Below, in pieces: positions 9,058 through 17,658 of a stretch of DNA of 64,000 nt (within the stretch, counting starts at the first letter, position 1; each line of letters opens with the position of its first letter). The notes beneath the pieces were generated by a model. That model saw only the letters and a program-made list of their open reading frames with translations. It was not told the origin of the DNA and ran no database searches. The stretch is from Nitrosopumilus adriaticus (GTDB taxonomy: Archaea; Thermoproteota; Nitrososphaeria; Nitrososphaerales; Nitrosopumilaceae). The position numbers and the translations under genes were made by a program. The stretch covers positions 682,001 to 746,000 of the forward strand of contig NZ_CP011070.1 of assembly GCF_000956175.1 (NCBI RefSeq), read 5' to 3'.

Positions 9058-9513
9058 TTAATTTCCAATCTGGTCTAGTTCTTCTATGGAGAAACTAATG
9101 TCTACTATGCTAGTAACATTAACTGGTGTTGTAAAGTTAATGTAATGTGATGTGGAATTGGCATATGCTGCTATTTCGCCTGTAAGTGTACATGCTGGTA
9201 TTTGTCCTGCTGCGGGTGTATATGTTCCAACAGGACCTTCAATTACTGCACATATTTGAAAATCATGTGATTCTGTGGTGTCTTCATTTCCTACTGCAAA
9301 AACAATTGAATCTGTTTCAATTACGCCTTCAGTTGATACTTCTTCAGTCCAAGTTAATGCAGTAATGTTGCCTCTTGCAGTGGATACCTCGTTATTGTCA
9401 CTTGCTCCAATTAAGTTGAATGTTGGAGTGTTAGTTAGTGTGGCTCCAAATCCTACTGTAGATGTTACTAGAATTGCTATTCCTAATAGTGCAATAATTG
9501 GTAAACTTTTCAT
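9058..9513 (-). CDS. small secreted protein, cysteine-pair family (fibre-subunit candidate)
   Basis: The 151-residue product has signal 1-23 (probable cut near GFGA), then TPTFNLIGASDNN and a beta-prone region. Hallmarks are HDFQICAVIEGP, a second Cys about 20 residues later (PACTLTGEIAAY) and the terminal strand VDISFSIEEL. It is clearly paralogous to the proteins at 7562-8071 and 7061-7477. It is the first gene of its operon, directly ahead of the SipW-type signal peptidase. Bacterial TasA and the archaeal bundling pilin AbpA of Pyrobaculum are secreted, beta-rich subunits with SipW-type processing. I infer an analogous role but see no diagnostic sequence identity. Confidence 0.8.
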   Translation of the reverse strand: MKSLPIIALLGIAILVTSTVGFGATLTNTPTFNLIGASDNNEVSTARGNITALTWTEEVSTEGVIETDSIVFAVGNEDTTESHDFQICAVIEGPVGTYTPAAGQIPACTLTGEIAAYANSTSHYINFTTPVNVTSIVDISFSIEELDQIGN

Positions 9514-10112
9514 ACCTATTCAATCAAAATGTGATTATTATCAACTAGTTTTTTCATAGTAAACAAGCTACATCAACATAAAATATCTGAACATTATCTT
9601 GGCATCTATTTTTGTCACATCTCTCATAATACGCAATTATACCACTAAATTTTCTTAAATTAAAAGAAAAACTGGGGTTTTAAATTTTTTACAACACATA
9701 TGTTCTTTTAATTTCTGACTAAGTTTTCAACAACATTGTTAAATTATTTGAAAAGAATTTGACTCGTTATCAATATCTCTCAATGATTCTGACATGAGTC
9801 CAATTCTTTTCTCAACTTAAGACCAACCACGGGGATGTGTGTTGATGACAGTTACAATACTATTAAATAATTTAGTATGTATTTTCATGTGTGTTCTATT
9901 TGATAAAACATTAGTTGTTATCTTATAATTTTTATTGTTATTTACATGAATTCTACTTTTTCTGAAGAACTGGAGTTAAATCAATGCTCTGCAGCATGTT
10001 GGTGTAAAAAGAAGAAAAACTATCTGTTATAATTTGATTTTTTGAAAAATTCATTTTGTTTGTTTAGAATTAACAATCATATGAATATAGAGATAATATT
10101 CCCAAATATCTT
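9514..10112. other. 600-bp AT-rich intergenic region
   Basis: This region separates the minus-strand secreted-protein operon from a plus-strand kinase, so it must hold promoters for both. It contains several TATA-like stretches (attaaataatttag near 9862; cttataatttt near 9922). A 28-codon frame at 9946-10032 starts ATG, encodes a Cys-rich segment (CSAACWC) followed by lysines, and may be fortuitous. No tRNA, C/D box pair or strong hairpin was found. Its length is unusual for this compact genome, so an unseen regulatory RNA remains possible. Confidence 0.4.
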
Positions 10113-11198
10113 ATGCGTAAATATATTGTTAGGAAGAATTTTGATCAAAATAACCTTGATGAATTAAATGTTCCAAACAGATCAGTCTTCTTTGAAAAAA
10201 AGAAAGGTGCTAAAATACTATCTAAAGAAGATCAAAAATTAAATAACCAAAAACAAACTAACTCTACAAATCCGCCTGAAGATCAATATGTTGTAAATAC
10301 AAACCCTGATGAAGAAATTCTTAGCACTGAGGCAAAAAAAATCTTTGACGAATCCTTGTCTGCAATGGAAGAATATGATAAAAAAAGACTTGATAACATT
10401 TACAATCAACTATCAACAGAAAAAAAAATCTCTAAAGAACTCAATGAAAAACTACACAAAAATTTATCTAAAATTGCATCTGCAGAATTAGAATTAGTTA
10501 AGAAAAAAAATCAATTAGAAAAAGATCTTGATGATAAAACAAAACAATTAATCGATTCTGAACGATTTGCTGCAATTGGACAATTGTCTGGCAAACTGGC
10601 TCATGAGTTACGTACTCCGTTAACTGTCATTAAGGGTTCTGTGGGTGTTATGAAGCATAAAAAGGGTGAGCTAATAGATGACTCTATCATTCAAAAATTG
10701 GAATTGATGGAAGAATCCATCTATCGAATGAATAATCAGGTTGAAAAAGTATTGAATTTTGTTCAAAAATATCCTTTAAATAAAAAAGAAGAGTCACTAA
10801 GAAACATAATTCAGAGATCCGTATCTTTACTTAGAAAAAACACAAACATTACAATTCTAACTCCAAAAAATGACATCAAATTCAATTGTGATCCAATTAA
10901 AATGGAGGTAGTCATAGGCAATATGCTCTTAAATGCAATTCAAGCAATAGAAAATGAAATTGGTCAAATAATTATTGAAATTAGTGAATCATCTGATTCA
11001 ATTAACATCACTATTCAAGATTCAGGTAAAGGAATTCCAGAAGATCTTGGGGAGCAAATTTTCTCCCCTCTAGTTTCTTCAAAAATGAATGGAACTGGAT
11101 TGGGATTATCAAGTGTAAAAAATATTGTAGAACAACATGGTGGAGTGATCAATTTCAAAAATAATCCTACTACATTTACTATTAGTTTTCCAAAATAA
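10113..11198 (+). CDS. soluble sensor histidine kinase
   Basis: This 361-residue cytoplasmic kinase has no membrane span. A charged N-terminal region and coiled coil (about 75-150) lead to HisKA with the acceptor His164 in GKLAHELRTPL. HATPase_c follows with LLNAIQAI, DSGKGIP and GTGLGLSS, then VEQHGG. All motifs needed for autophosphorylation are present. Architecture and C-terminal sequence match the kinase at 470-1549, indicating duplication. No receiver gene adjoins it; the nearest CheY-like gene is about 3.6 kb downstream on the other strand. It lies next to the surface-protein locus but regulation of that locus is speculation. Confidence 0.88.
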   Translation: MRKYIVRKNFDQNNLDELNVPNRSVFFEKKKGAKILSKEDQKLNNQKQTNSTNPPEDQYVVNTNPDEEILSTEAKKIFDESLSAMEEYDKKRLDNIYNQLSTEKKISKELNEKLHKNLSKIASAELELVKKKNQLEKDLDDKTKQLIDSERFAAIGQLSGKLAHELRTPLTVIKGSVGVMKHKKGELIDDSIIQKLELMEESIYRMNNQVEKVLNFVQKYPLNKKEESLRNIIQRSVSLLRKNTNITILTPKNDIKFNCDPIKMEVVIGNMLLNAIQAIENEIGQIIIEISESSDSINITIQDSGKGIPEDLGEQIFSPLVSSKMNGTGLGLSSVKNIVEQHGGVINFKNNPTTFTISFPK

Positions 11199-11361
11199 TG
11201 TGTGATTAATTCAAATTTTTAAGTTATGTGTATAAACACAAACATTTCTTGAAAATTAAAATTCTTTATTAAAATTGTTGAATGTATTTAAAAATAAAGT
11301 GACTCTTTTGTCTATATATTTTGAATCCCCCACTTATGATCAAAGATTCAAAGGTGTACAT

Positions 11362-11568
11362 ATGCTTGAATCCCACGCATTCTTTTCAAAAATGGTCGAT
11401 GAACTTGTCGAATTCTCAGAATATGATCCGGAATTAGCTGATGGAATAAAGTGGCTAGATGATCAGGCACAGAAAAAAGGAATCACATTTTATGATATGG
11501 TTTTTGAAGTGTTATACAAGCATGATGTGAACTCTAAAGCAAAAGAGTGGCTTAGTACAAGAAATTAA
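11362..11568 (+). CDS. 68-residue conserved mini-protein A
   Basis: I place the start at ATG 11362 (MLESHAFF); a TTG frame extends to 11275 but adds residues without clear merit. The protein is acidic and helical, with no cysteine or signal. Its centre, LDDQAQKKGITFYDMVFEVL, matches IDHQTQMEGLSFYDVYLD of the mini-protein at 12829-13044, so the two are related. They flank citrate synthase on either side, pointing outward from the other strand. The shared [IL]D-x-Q-x-Q-x-x-G-[IL]-[ST]-F-Y-D core is not one I can name. Possibly a small regulatory or partner-binding domain. Confidence 0.65.
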   Translation: MLESHAFFSKMVDELVEFSEYDPELADGIKWLDDQAQKKGITFYDMVFEVLYKHDVNSKAKEWLSTRN

Positions 11569-11571
11569 AAA

Positions 11572-12735
11572 TTATTTTCTCAAATCGAGTGTTTTGTATT
11601 CGCAGCCCTCAGGACCACAATATTTTCCAACGTATGTGGCCTTTGGTCTGTATAATGCTGGTTTTGGTGCTGCCTCTGCAAATTTTTCTTCAATGATGTG
11701 GGCTGCCCATCCGACAACTCTTGAAATTGCAAAAATTGGCGTGTTAAGATCCATTGGAATTTTTAACATGTAATATAATGATGCACTGTACAAGTCTACA
11801 TTGGGATAGATGTCTCTATTTTTTTGAGATTTCATTTCAGAAATAGTTACAGTTTCTACTTTTTCTGTAATGTCAAACCATGGGTCTTTAGTTTTTGTTG
11901 CAAGTTTTCTTGATAGTTCTTTTAGCACCTGTGCTCTGGGATCATATGTCTTGTAAACTGCATGCCCCATACCCATAATTCTTTCATTGTTTTTCATCTT
12001 TTCTTTTATCCATTCTTCAACTTTTCCAATCTCTTCAATTTCTAATAACATCTTCATAACTTCAGTATTGGCTCCACCGTGAAGCTCTCCACTTAATGCT
12101 CCGATTGCAGCACTGGATGCTGAATACATATGTGCCCTAGTTGATGCAACTTGTCTGGCAGTAAATGTTGATGCATTGAAAGTATGATCAGCATGAAGAA
12201 TAAGACACACGTCAAATATTTTTTCAACCTCTGAGTCTGGCTTTTCTCCAAACATCATGTACAAAAAATTTGCAGCGTGACTTAGTGAGGAATCTGGCTC
12301 AACAGGATCTAAACCATTTCTTATTCTGTGCCAACTAGCAACAATTGTGGGAACTTTTGCAATGAGGTTAATTGCCTTTTCATAACTAGCTTCTTTGTTT
12401 GCAAATTCCTCATCATAATACCCTGCAAGTGCAGCTACGAATGCTTGCAACATGTCCATAGGATCTGCGTCTTTTCTCCAGTTCCCCATGTTTTTCTGCA
12501 TCTGTTTAGGAATGTATCTTGCATCAACTAATTTTGCATTAAATTCGTCCAGTTGAGTCTTGGTTGGTAGATCATCATAAAGTAGCAAATATGCTGTTTC
12601 CTCAAATGAGGAATTTTCTGTAAGATCTAAAATGTCAAATCCACGATAAATTAGCTTGCCTTTTTCTCCATCAATATTAGATATTCTGGTATCTGCAACT
12701 TCGATTCCTCGCAAGCCAATGTTCTTAGTTTCCAT
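11572..12735 (-). CDS. gltA: citrate synthase
   Basis: This 387-residue enzyme condenses acetyl-CoA and oxaloacetate to citrate. It shows the catalytic signatures of the Si-type fold: HADHTFNASTFTAR, the GELHGGAN segment, GMGHAVYKTYDPRA with the active-site His, and an Arg-containing C-terminal region. It ends with a short Cys-containing tail (CGPEGCEY). Length fits the archaeal/short bacterial class. In an autotrophic ammonia oxidiser it would feed the oxidative or horseshoe branch of the TCA cycle for biosynthesis. It is single, with mini-protein genes on both sides in the opposite orientation; its 3' end lies 3 bp from the end of the left one. Confidence 0.95.
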   Translation of the reverse strand: METKNIGLRGIEVADTRISNIDGEKGKLIYRGFDILDLTENSSFEETAYLLLYDDLPTKTQLDEFNAKLVDARYIPKQMQKNMGNWRKDADPMDMLQAFVAALAGYYDEEFANKEASYEKAINLIAKVPTIVASWHRIRNGLDPVEPDSSLSHAANFLYMMFGEKPDSEVEKIFDVCLILHADHTFNASTFTARQVASTRAHMYSASSAAIGALSGELHGGANTEVMKMLLEIEEIGKVEEWIKEKMKNNERIMGMGHAVYKTYDPRAQVLKELSRKLATKTKDPWFDITEKVETVTISEMKSQKNRDIYPNVDLYSASLYYMLKIPMDLNTPIFAISRVVGWAAHIIEEKFAEAAPKPALYRPKATYVGKYCGPEGCEYKTLDLRK

Positions 12736-12828
12736 ACTGAGCCTAACAGAAATCTTCTATTATATTTTCTCCGACATTGTGTCTATGATGTTTAGCATTT
12801 AGTCTAAAATACCAACTTTTGGTGATAA

Positions 12829-13044
12829 ATGATTATTTTTAATCAAAAATTAATGAGTCCAATGGAGCGTAAACGACTTGAAAAATTAGATAATTTAGTA
12901 CTAAATGCATCTTCTAGTGAACTTAAAAAGATTCAAGAAATTGACCACCAAACACAGATGGAAGGTTTATCTTTTTATGATGTATATTTGGATTCGAGTT
13001 CCTTAATTCATCAAAGTATCAAAAAACCATTTAGAGAATCTTAA
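12829..13044 (+). CDS. 71-residue conserved mini-protein B
   Basis: A small, helical, cytoplasmic protein divergent from citrate synthase. Its core IDHQTQMEGLSFYDVYLD resembles the core of the mini-protein at 11362-11568. The N terminus may start at the second Met (MSPMERKRLEKL). The 93-bp gap to gltA contains AT-rich stretches that could serve both genes. Family unknown to me; relation to citrate synthase is suggested only by position. Confidence 0.6.
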   Translation: MIIFNQKLMSPMERKRLEKLDNLVLNASSSELKKIQEIDHQTQMEGLSFYDVYLDSSSLIHQSIKKPFRES

Positions 13045-13090
13045 ATTTCATTCTTAATTTAAATGAGGGCTAATAATTTTTTAATTTGAA

Positions 13091-14209
13091 TTGGCAGCAT
13101 CAAAAACTAAAAAACCTTCAACTAAAAAAGCAGTAAAAAAGATAGTTAAAAAAACAGTGGTAAAAAAAGTTACTAAAAAACCATCTGCAAAAAAATCTAC
13201 TAAAACTAAAGTAAAAAAATCTGTAAAGCCAAAACGAAGTAAAGTAATTTGTATTTCTCATAAAGAAGACTGTGATGGAATTAGTTCTGCTGCAATAATT
13301 CGACAAGCATTTGGCGGAGATGCAATTCTTGTTGACTATCCTGGACAAATGGAAGCATTAAATCAAGTAGTTTTAGATGAAAAATTAAAATCATTATTTA
13401 TCTGTGATTTGGGTCTAAGTAAAAAAACACAAGATGAGTTTATTGACATCATGACAACTCTGAGGAAAAATAAAGTCTCTGTAACTTACATTGATCATCA
13501 TGATGTTGATCCTAATGTTGTCAAAGCACTAAACAAAATCAAAGTAAAAGTAATTCATGACATCAATGAATGTACTGCTGTTCTAGCTTACACTGCTTTC
13601 AAATCTAAATTAAATGATCATGCATCCTTTGTTGCAGCTTGTGCTGCAATCACTGATTATATGGAATCAAGACCGATAGGTTCCAAATTATTACAAATCT
13701 ATGATCGACAATTTGCATTGATTAGTGCAACTGTTCTAACATACAATATAGTGGGACATCAAAAAGAACCTGATTATCTGTTGTACTTGGTTGAAGAATT
13801 GGCAGACTCTAAATTTCCTCATGCTATACCTAACACATTTGAATTTGCACAAATTCAAGTTGAAAAACTATCTCAGATGATCGCCAAAGTAAAACAAGGA
13901 ATGAAGACCATGAAAAACCTAGGTTACATGGAAATACTTGATGCAGGCGCTAGCGGTGCTGTTAACTTTGTTATGGGTTTGTCTGGAAAGGACGTAGGTG
14001 TGGCATACAAAGAACGTATAGATCATGGCATTTACGCAGTATCTGTTCGTGGTTCTAAAGATTGCAAAGTGCATTTGGGAAAAATTGTTAATAATCTTGC
14101 AACTAGTCTTGGAGGGTCAGGTGGAGGCCATGATAAAGCATGTGGTGCTGTAATACCAAAACCAAAAATAAAAAAATTCATCACAGAATTGAATAAAAAA
14201 ATCAAATAA
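13091..14209 (+). CDS. DHH-family phosphoesterase with lysine-rich H1-like tail
   Basis: TTG start. Residues 1-50 are almost entirely Lys, Ala, Thr, Ser, Pro and Val (KKxVKK and KKPSAKK units), like a histone H1 tail. The DHH domain follows with SHKEDCDGISSA (first metal motif), CDLGLSK, and YIDHHD (Asp135-His136-His137). The C terminus carries the DHHA1 substrate motif GGSGGGHDKACGA. The family includes RecJ/GAN-like nucleases and nano-RNA/cyclic-dinucleotide phosphodiesterases; the exact substrate cannot be set. The basic tail would favour nucleic-acid binding. Followed by convergent ridA. Confidence 0.85.
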   Translation: MAASKTKKPSTKKAVKKIVKKTVVKKVTKKPSAKKSTKTKVKKSVKPKRSKVICISHKEDCDGISSAAIIRQAFGGDAILVDYPGQMEALNQVVLDEKLKSLFICDLGLSKKTQDEFIDIMTTLRKNKVSVTYIDHHDVDPNVVKALNKIKVKVIHDINECTAVLAYTAFKSKLNDHASFVAACAAITDYMESRPIGSKLLQIYDRQFALISATVLTYNIVGHQKEPDYLLYLVEELADSKFPHAIPNTFEFAQIQVEKLSQMIAKVKQGMKTMKNLGYMEILDAGASGAVNFVMGLSGKDVGVAYKERIDHGIYAVSVRGSKDCKVHLGKIVNNLATSLGGSGGGHDKACGAVIPKPKIKKFITELNKKIK

Positions 14210-14293
14210 CTTCTTTTTAGTTTATTAACAAATATTGAACTTTTACTGATTCTTTGTACTCGTAAAATCTATTTAAGAAAATTTCCCAATCAA

Positions 14294-14749
14294 CTAATCT
14301 GTAATTTCCACTATTGCATCAATCTCGGTCATCGAATTTAATGGCAGGCTTGCAACCCCTACAGCAATTCTAGAATGTTTTCCTTTTTCACCAAATATCT
14401 CAAAAAGTAAATCTGATGCATGATTGATTATTTTGGGTTGCTGGGTAAAATCTGGAACAGAATTGACGAAACCTGATAATCTGACTATTTTTGAAACTTT
14501 ATCCAAATCTCCTACTTCTCTTTTTATTTGGGAAATAATGTTAATTGCACACATTCTGGCTGATTTCTGGGCTATTTCCAAATTTTCGTCTGAGACTTTT
14601 CCTGTAAAAATTACTTTGCCGTCCTCCATTGGAATTTGTCCTGAAATGAATAACAAATTCCCAGTTTTAATTACTGGAACATATGAACCTGCAGGCGTTG
14701 GAGGTGTTGGTAGTTTAATCCCTAACGACTCTATTTTTTCCTCAATCAA
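14294..14749 (-). CDS. RidA/YjgF-family protein
   Basis: The 151-residue protein has the RidA fold hallmarks: LLFISGQIPMEDGK, a central helix with INIISQIKREVGDLDKV and the C-terminal SRIAVGVASLPL segment with the Arg that binds the carboxylate, ending EIDAIVEI. It is slightly longer than the usual 125-130 residues because of a Pro-rich N terminus, as in the LPTPPTPAGSY subfamily. RidA hydrolyses reactive enamines/imines from PLP enzymes. Imine deaminase activity is plausible but some subfamilies lack it. Confidence 0.85.
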   Translation of the reverse strand: MIEEKIESLGIKLPTPPTPAGSYVPVIKTGNLLFISGQIPMEDGKVIFTGKVSDENLEIAQKSARMCAINIISQIKREVGDLDKVSKIVRLSGFVNSVPDFTQQPKIINHASDLLFEIFGEKGKHSRIAVGVASLPLNSMTEIDAIVEITD

Positions 14750-14807
14750 TGTACAATTACAATTTTTTATCTGAATTTATTTTTACCTACATTTAGAATT
14801 TTTAACA

Positions 14808-15167
14808 TTATTGCAGTTTGGCTAATTCATTTTTTACCATTATTGGGTCGATTGGTTTTGTAATGTATCCTAACTGAGGAATTTTTCCACTCTTAACTGC
14901 TATCATGTTTGATTTGATGGATGTGACGATTAACATCTTTACGTTTTTATCCATTTCTCTAATTTTTGCAGCCGTCTCAATTCCGTTTAATCCTGGCATC
15001 TCATAATCAATTGTCACTAGAGCTGGTTTATACTTCCTAAATGCTCTAACTGCATCCATGCCGTTTTTTGCCTCTATTACAGAATCTATCTTCATATATC
15101 GAAATACTTCCTTGATACTTTGCCTCATAAATGGTGAGTCATCTACGACAAGCACGTTTAATCCCAT
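14808..15167 (-). CDS. CheY-like response regulator
   Basis: A 119-residue receiver with VVDDSPFMR (Asp9/10), phospho-acceptor Asp54 in TIDYEMPG, the Thr of VTS and the Lys of TKPID. The PFMRQ sequence after the acidic pair is typical of CheY of the chemotaxis type. No output domain. It is followed on the same strand by ridA with a short gap, and its upstream AT-rich region (rc of cattaaatattg, near 15190) suits a TATA box for a nearly leaderless message. The partner kinase is not adjacent. Confidence 0.9.
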   Translation of the reverse strand: MGLNVLVVDDSPFMRQSIKEVFRYMKIDSVIEAKNGMDAVRAFRKYKPALVTIDYEMPGLNGIETAAKIREMDKNVKMLIVTSIKSNMIAVKSGKIPQLGYITKPIDPIMVKNELAKLQ

Positions 15168-15283
15168 AAAATGGTATGAGGATCATAATACATTAAATAT
15201 TGTTTGTTTAAAAATTACACTTTTTCCAATATACTAACTCTCTAATTTTTTATGACCATCAACAAAACCTAATAATTCAAAAA

Positions 15284-16444
15284 TCAGTTTTTAATAATTT
15301 TAATGTGTACCTTTTCGCCTTTATTTGAATTACTTTGATATATTGTTCTAGTTTTGTATCCTTGCTTTTGAAGACATCCATCTAAAATTGAAACCCAGGG
15401 CAATGAATGACCACTGTTCAACTTTGATTCTACAGTAATGTTTTTTGTATTTGCTTCAAAATTCACATGTCCTGAACATGTAATTTGCACTATTGCATCC
15501 ATTATCTCAATTACATCATCTAGTGATTTTGATTTGAATGAAATGCCATTCTTTTCTAATAGTTTGAATATGTCTGATTCTGGTCTTTTTGATACCATTG
15601 TGGCATTTAGAATGTATGTTAAACCAATTTCATTCACCGTTTTAATTATTTTATAAATTTCTTGGGCTTCTGTTTTTGTCATATCTGCTAATGCTTTGGT
15701 TTTGATGGCAATTTTCCAAATACTTGCAAATACTTTTTCCTGATTTGAAGCAAGAATATCTGTGGATGAAAAAATTGCCCCTTTACCATTGTCGTTATTT
15801 ACTAAAAGCAACTCTGTTTCATCAAACATAAAACAATTTTGTGTGATTTCTGATGCTCTGATTTCAATTCCGTCAGGAATCTTCCTATATGCTTCTGAAC
15901 AAATTTGAGATGGTGAAACCAGAATTTTAATATCAAGATTCCTTCGTGCAACTGAAACTAATTGGTCTTTGCATTCAGCTAGTAATCCAAAACCCCACTG
16001 ATCTGTCATGATCTTAATTGATGATTTAGAACCTTCAATCATTGTTTGGAGCTGTGACAAAACATTATTTGCACTGACATGAAAATATCTTTTTTCTTCA
16101 GAACCTCTAGTTTTTCTACTTTCCTCACTTGCTTTTTTCAAGTTTGATACCAATGAATTCATCGCATTTACTTTGTTGATTTGCTCATGAATAATCCCGT
16201 CAAAAGCATCTTCTGGAGCAATTGCAGTGCACATAATTGGTTTACTTTTTGAAATTATTGCTAGTTTTTTATTTTCTAATTTCAGTAATGTTGGATAAAT
16301 TTTTGTTCTGGGAATCTCTGAATAATATGCCAATTCACTAGCTGAAACTGTGCCCTTTGAAATAAGGGATACATATGCTTGTGCTTCATATTTACTTAAT
16401 CCAAATTCTTCCAAACTCACTGTAAGCACATTTTCATTTACCAT
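15284..16444 (-). CDS. TrmB-family transcriptional regulator
   Basis: The 386-residue protein opens with a winged HTH (about 8-75), including GLSKYEAQAYVSLI and IPRTKIYPTLLKLENKKL, typical of the TrmB family. A central domain resembling the PLD-like effector fold of TrmB proteins follows (about 120-260: IKIMTDQWGFG, KILVSPSQ). An extra C-terminal region of about 110 residues is not typical. Effectors in the family are sugars or other metabolites; none can be assigned. A strong ribosome-binding site (GGAGG) lies 6 nt before the ATG, so this mRNA is led. A divergent cdv-type operon starts 160 bp away and could be a target. Confidence 0.85.
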   Translation of the reverse strand: MVNENVLTVSLEEFGLSKYEAQAYVSLISKGTVSASELAYYSEIPRTKIYPTLLKLENKKLAIISKSKPIMCTAIAPEDAFDGIIHEQINKVNAMNSLVSNLKKASEESRKTRGSEEKRYFHVSANNVLSQLQTMIEGSKSSIKIMTDQWGFGLLAECKDQLVSVARRNLDIKILVSPSQICSEAYRKIPDGIEIRASEITQNCFMFDETELLLVNNDNGKGAIFSSTDILASNQEKVFASIWKIAIKTKALADMTKTEAQEIYKIIKTVNEIGLTYILNATMVSKRPESDIFKLLEKNGISFKSKSLDDVIEIMDAIVQITCSGHVNFEANTKNITVESKLNSGHSLPWVSILDGCLQKQGYKTRTIYQSNSNKGEKVHIKIIKN

Positions 16445-16603
16445 ATTTTTCCTCCAATTATTATTAGGTAAAATTGAGAGCTAAATTCCTTTACACAAAT
16501 ACTCAAAAAAAATCAAAATTGTATCTCTAGACAGGTGTAACTGTAGTTACTAAAATTATCGTGACATCGTCCTCATATACAAAATCTAAGGGAAAATAGC
16601 GGT

Positions 16604-17161
16604 ATGTTGGTAAAATACAATGAAGCAGACATTGAAAACATCTCTCATTCAGTAACCCTTGTTCCGAGATTGGAGTATTCTTCTAATCTCCTATCTGAAA
16701 TTATAGATGTTTTTTCAGAAAAACTATATGATTTAAGAAAATCTAACTGTGATTTTGTTTTATTTTTTGATGAATCTGACAAAAATCATTATAATGCAAT
16801 AGAACTTGAGCGAAATTTTGCTTTTTCTTTAGAAGTTCTAACAACAATAAAGAAAAGAATTACTTCTATTTTTGGTATTCGCAGTATTCCCGAGGTACTG
16901 CCATCATTAATTCCGATGATTCGAACAATCAGTGCTCAGTTTTTTAGTATTGTTCCTATATGTAGTCAAAGATTATCTGAATTATCTGTTCATTTGGGAA
17001 GTATTGTTTTAGATTCTGCATCTCTTACAAAGGCAAGATTTGATTTTAGCCAATCAAATCACGAATCGTCAATTTTTCTTGATGAAGTAAAATTGATGGT
17101 AGACTCTAAAATAAGTAAGCAGTATCCTAATGTTGATTTTTCTAAATTATACGATACTTGA
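16604..17161 (+). CDS. probable ESCRT-III/Snf7-like (CdvB-like) protein
   Basis: A 185-residue helical protein, first in a three-gene operon ending with cdvC. Residues about 65-150 follow the CdvB/Snf7 layout. A helix (IELERNFAFSLEVLTTIKKR) is followed by PEVLPSLIPMIRTI and SAQFFSIVPICSQRLSEL, ending with a segment like SVHLGSIVLDSAS. Sulfolobus CdvB has the comparable L-E-x-V ... L-x-P-x-x-x-x-I-x-x-I ... I-x-P spacing. There is no obvious MIT-interacting motif at the C terminus. Similarity is by eye and the identity is an inference, but the operon context with the Vps4-like ATPase supports it. Its stop overlaps the next TTG start. Confidence 0.5.
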   Translation: MLVKYNEADIENISHSVTLVPRLEYSSNLLSEIIDVFSEKLYDLRKSNCDFVLFFDESDKNHYNAIELERNFAFSLEVLTTIKKRITSIFGIRSIPEVLPSLIPMIRTISAQFFSIVPICSQRLSELSVHLGSIVLDSASLTKARFDFSQSNHESSIFLDEVKLMVDSKISKQYPNVDFSKLYDT

Positions 17162-17649
17162 TAACTCTACCCTCAAAGCGAGATTTTACTAAAGATATTC
17201 AAAGAATTAAAAATATTTCGATAAAAATTGATAAAAAACTATCTGAAGTAAAGCCTTCTGAAGACATCAAAATTGATAAACTAAGTTTGGAAGAACTACA
17301 GGATTTAGATAAAATTGTCAAAATTGCTGATTTTATGATGTGCAAATATGCTGACAAAAAAGAGATGAGTTCAATTCTGAAACATTTTGCATCTATAGTT
17401 TCTGAAACTGCCTCGTCAATTAATGATCTTGATGATGAGATATCTGAATTAATTCTAGCAGCTGAGGATTCGATCAACAAAGTAAAAGACGTACATACCA
17501 CAATTTCAGACAAATCTGATTTTAAGAAGAATTACCATGATGGTCCTGAGTATAATGAGGTAGAAACAAGTGCAATTAATTTAACCAATTTTGTGACAGA
17601 GATTAACACAGTAGAATACCAACAAAATTCTCAAAGACAAACTGCGTAG
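17158..17649 (+). CDS. helical protein of the cdvC operon, unknown
   Basis: A 163-residue acidic, all-helical protein that begins with TTG overlapping the stop of the preceding gene (TTGA), so translation is coupled. It ends 9 nt before cdvC. Motif-free: a basic N terminus, a Glu/Asp/Lys-rich middle with KHFASIVSETASSINDLDDE, and a Gln/Asn-rich tail. I recognise no family. Position between a probable ESCRT-III-like gene and cdvC makes a division or membrane-remodelling role likely. It could be a second, more diverged ESCRT-III-like or adaptor protein. Confidence 0.6.
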   Translation: MITLPSKRDFTKDIQRIKNISIKIDKKLSEVKPSEDIKIDKLSLEELQDLDKIVKIADFMMCKYADKKEMSSILKHFASIVSETASSINDLDDEISELILAAEDSINKVKDVHTTISDKSDFKKNYHDGPEYNEVETSAINLTNFVTEINTVEYQQNSQRQTA

Positions 17650-17658
17650 GTAAATGAG

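Noticed and set aside
9794-9990. C/D box small RNA in the 9.5-10.1 kb gap
   Set aside because: A C-like TTGATGA and a CTGA exist but are over 100 nt apart with no paired ends or internal D'/C' boxes.
9946-10032. 28-codon frame with CSAACWC
   Set aside because: Has an ATG and a tempting Cys cluster, but no other support; kept only as a note in the intergenic entry.
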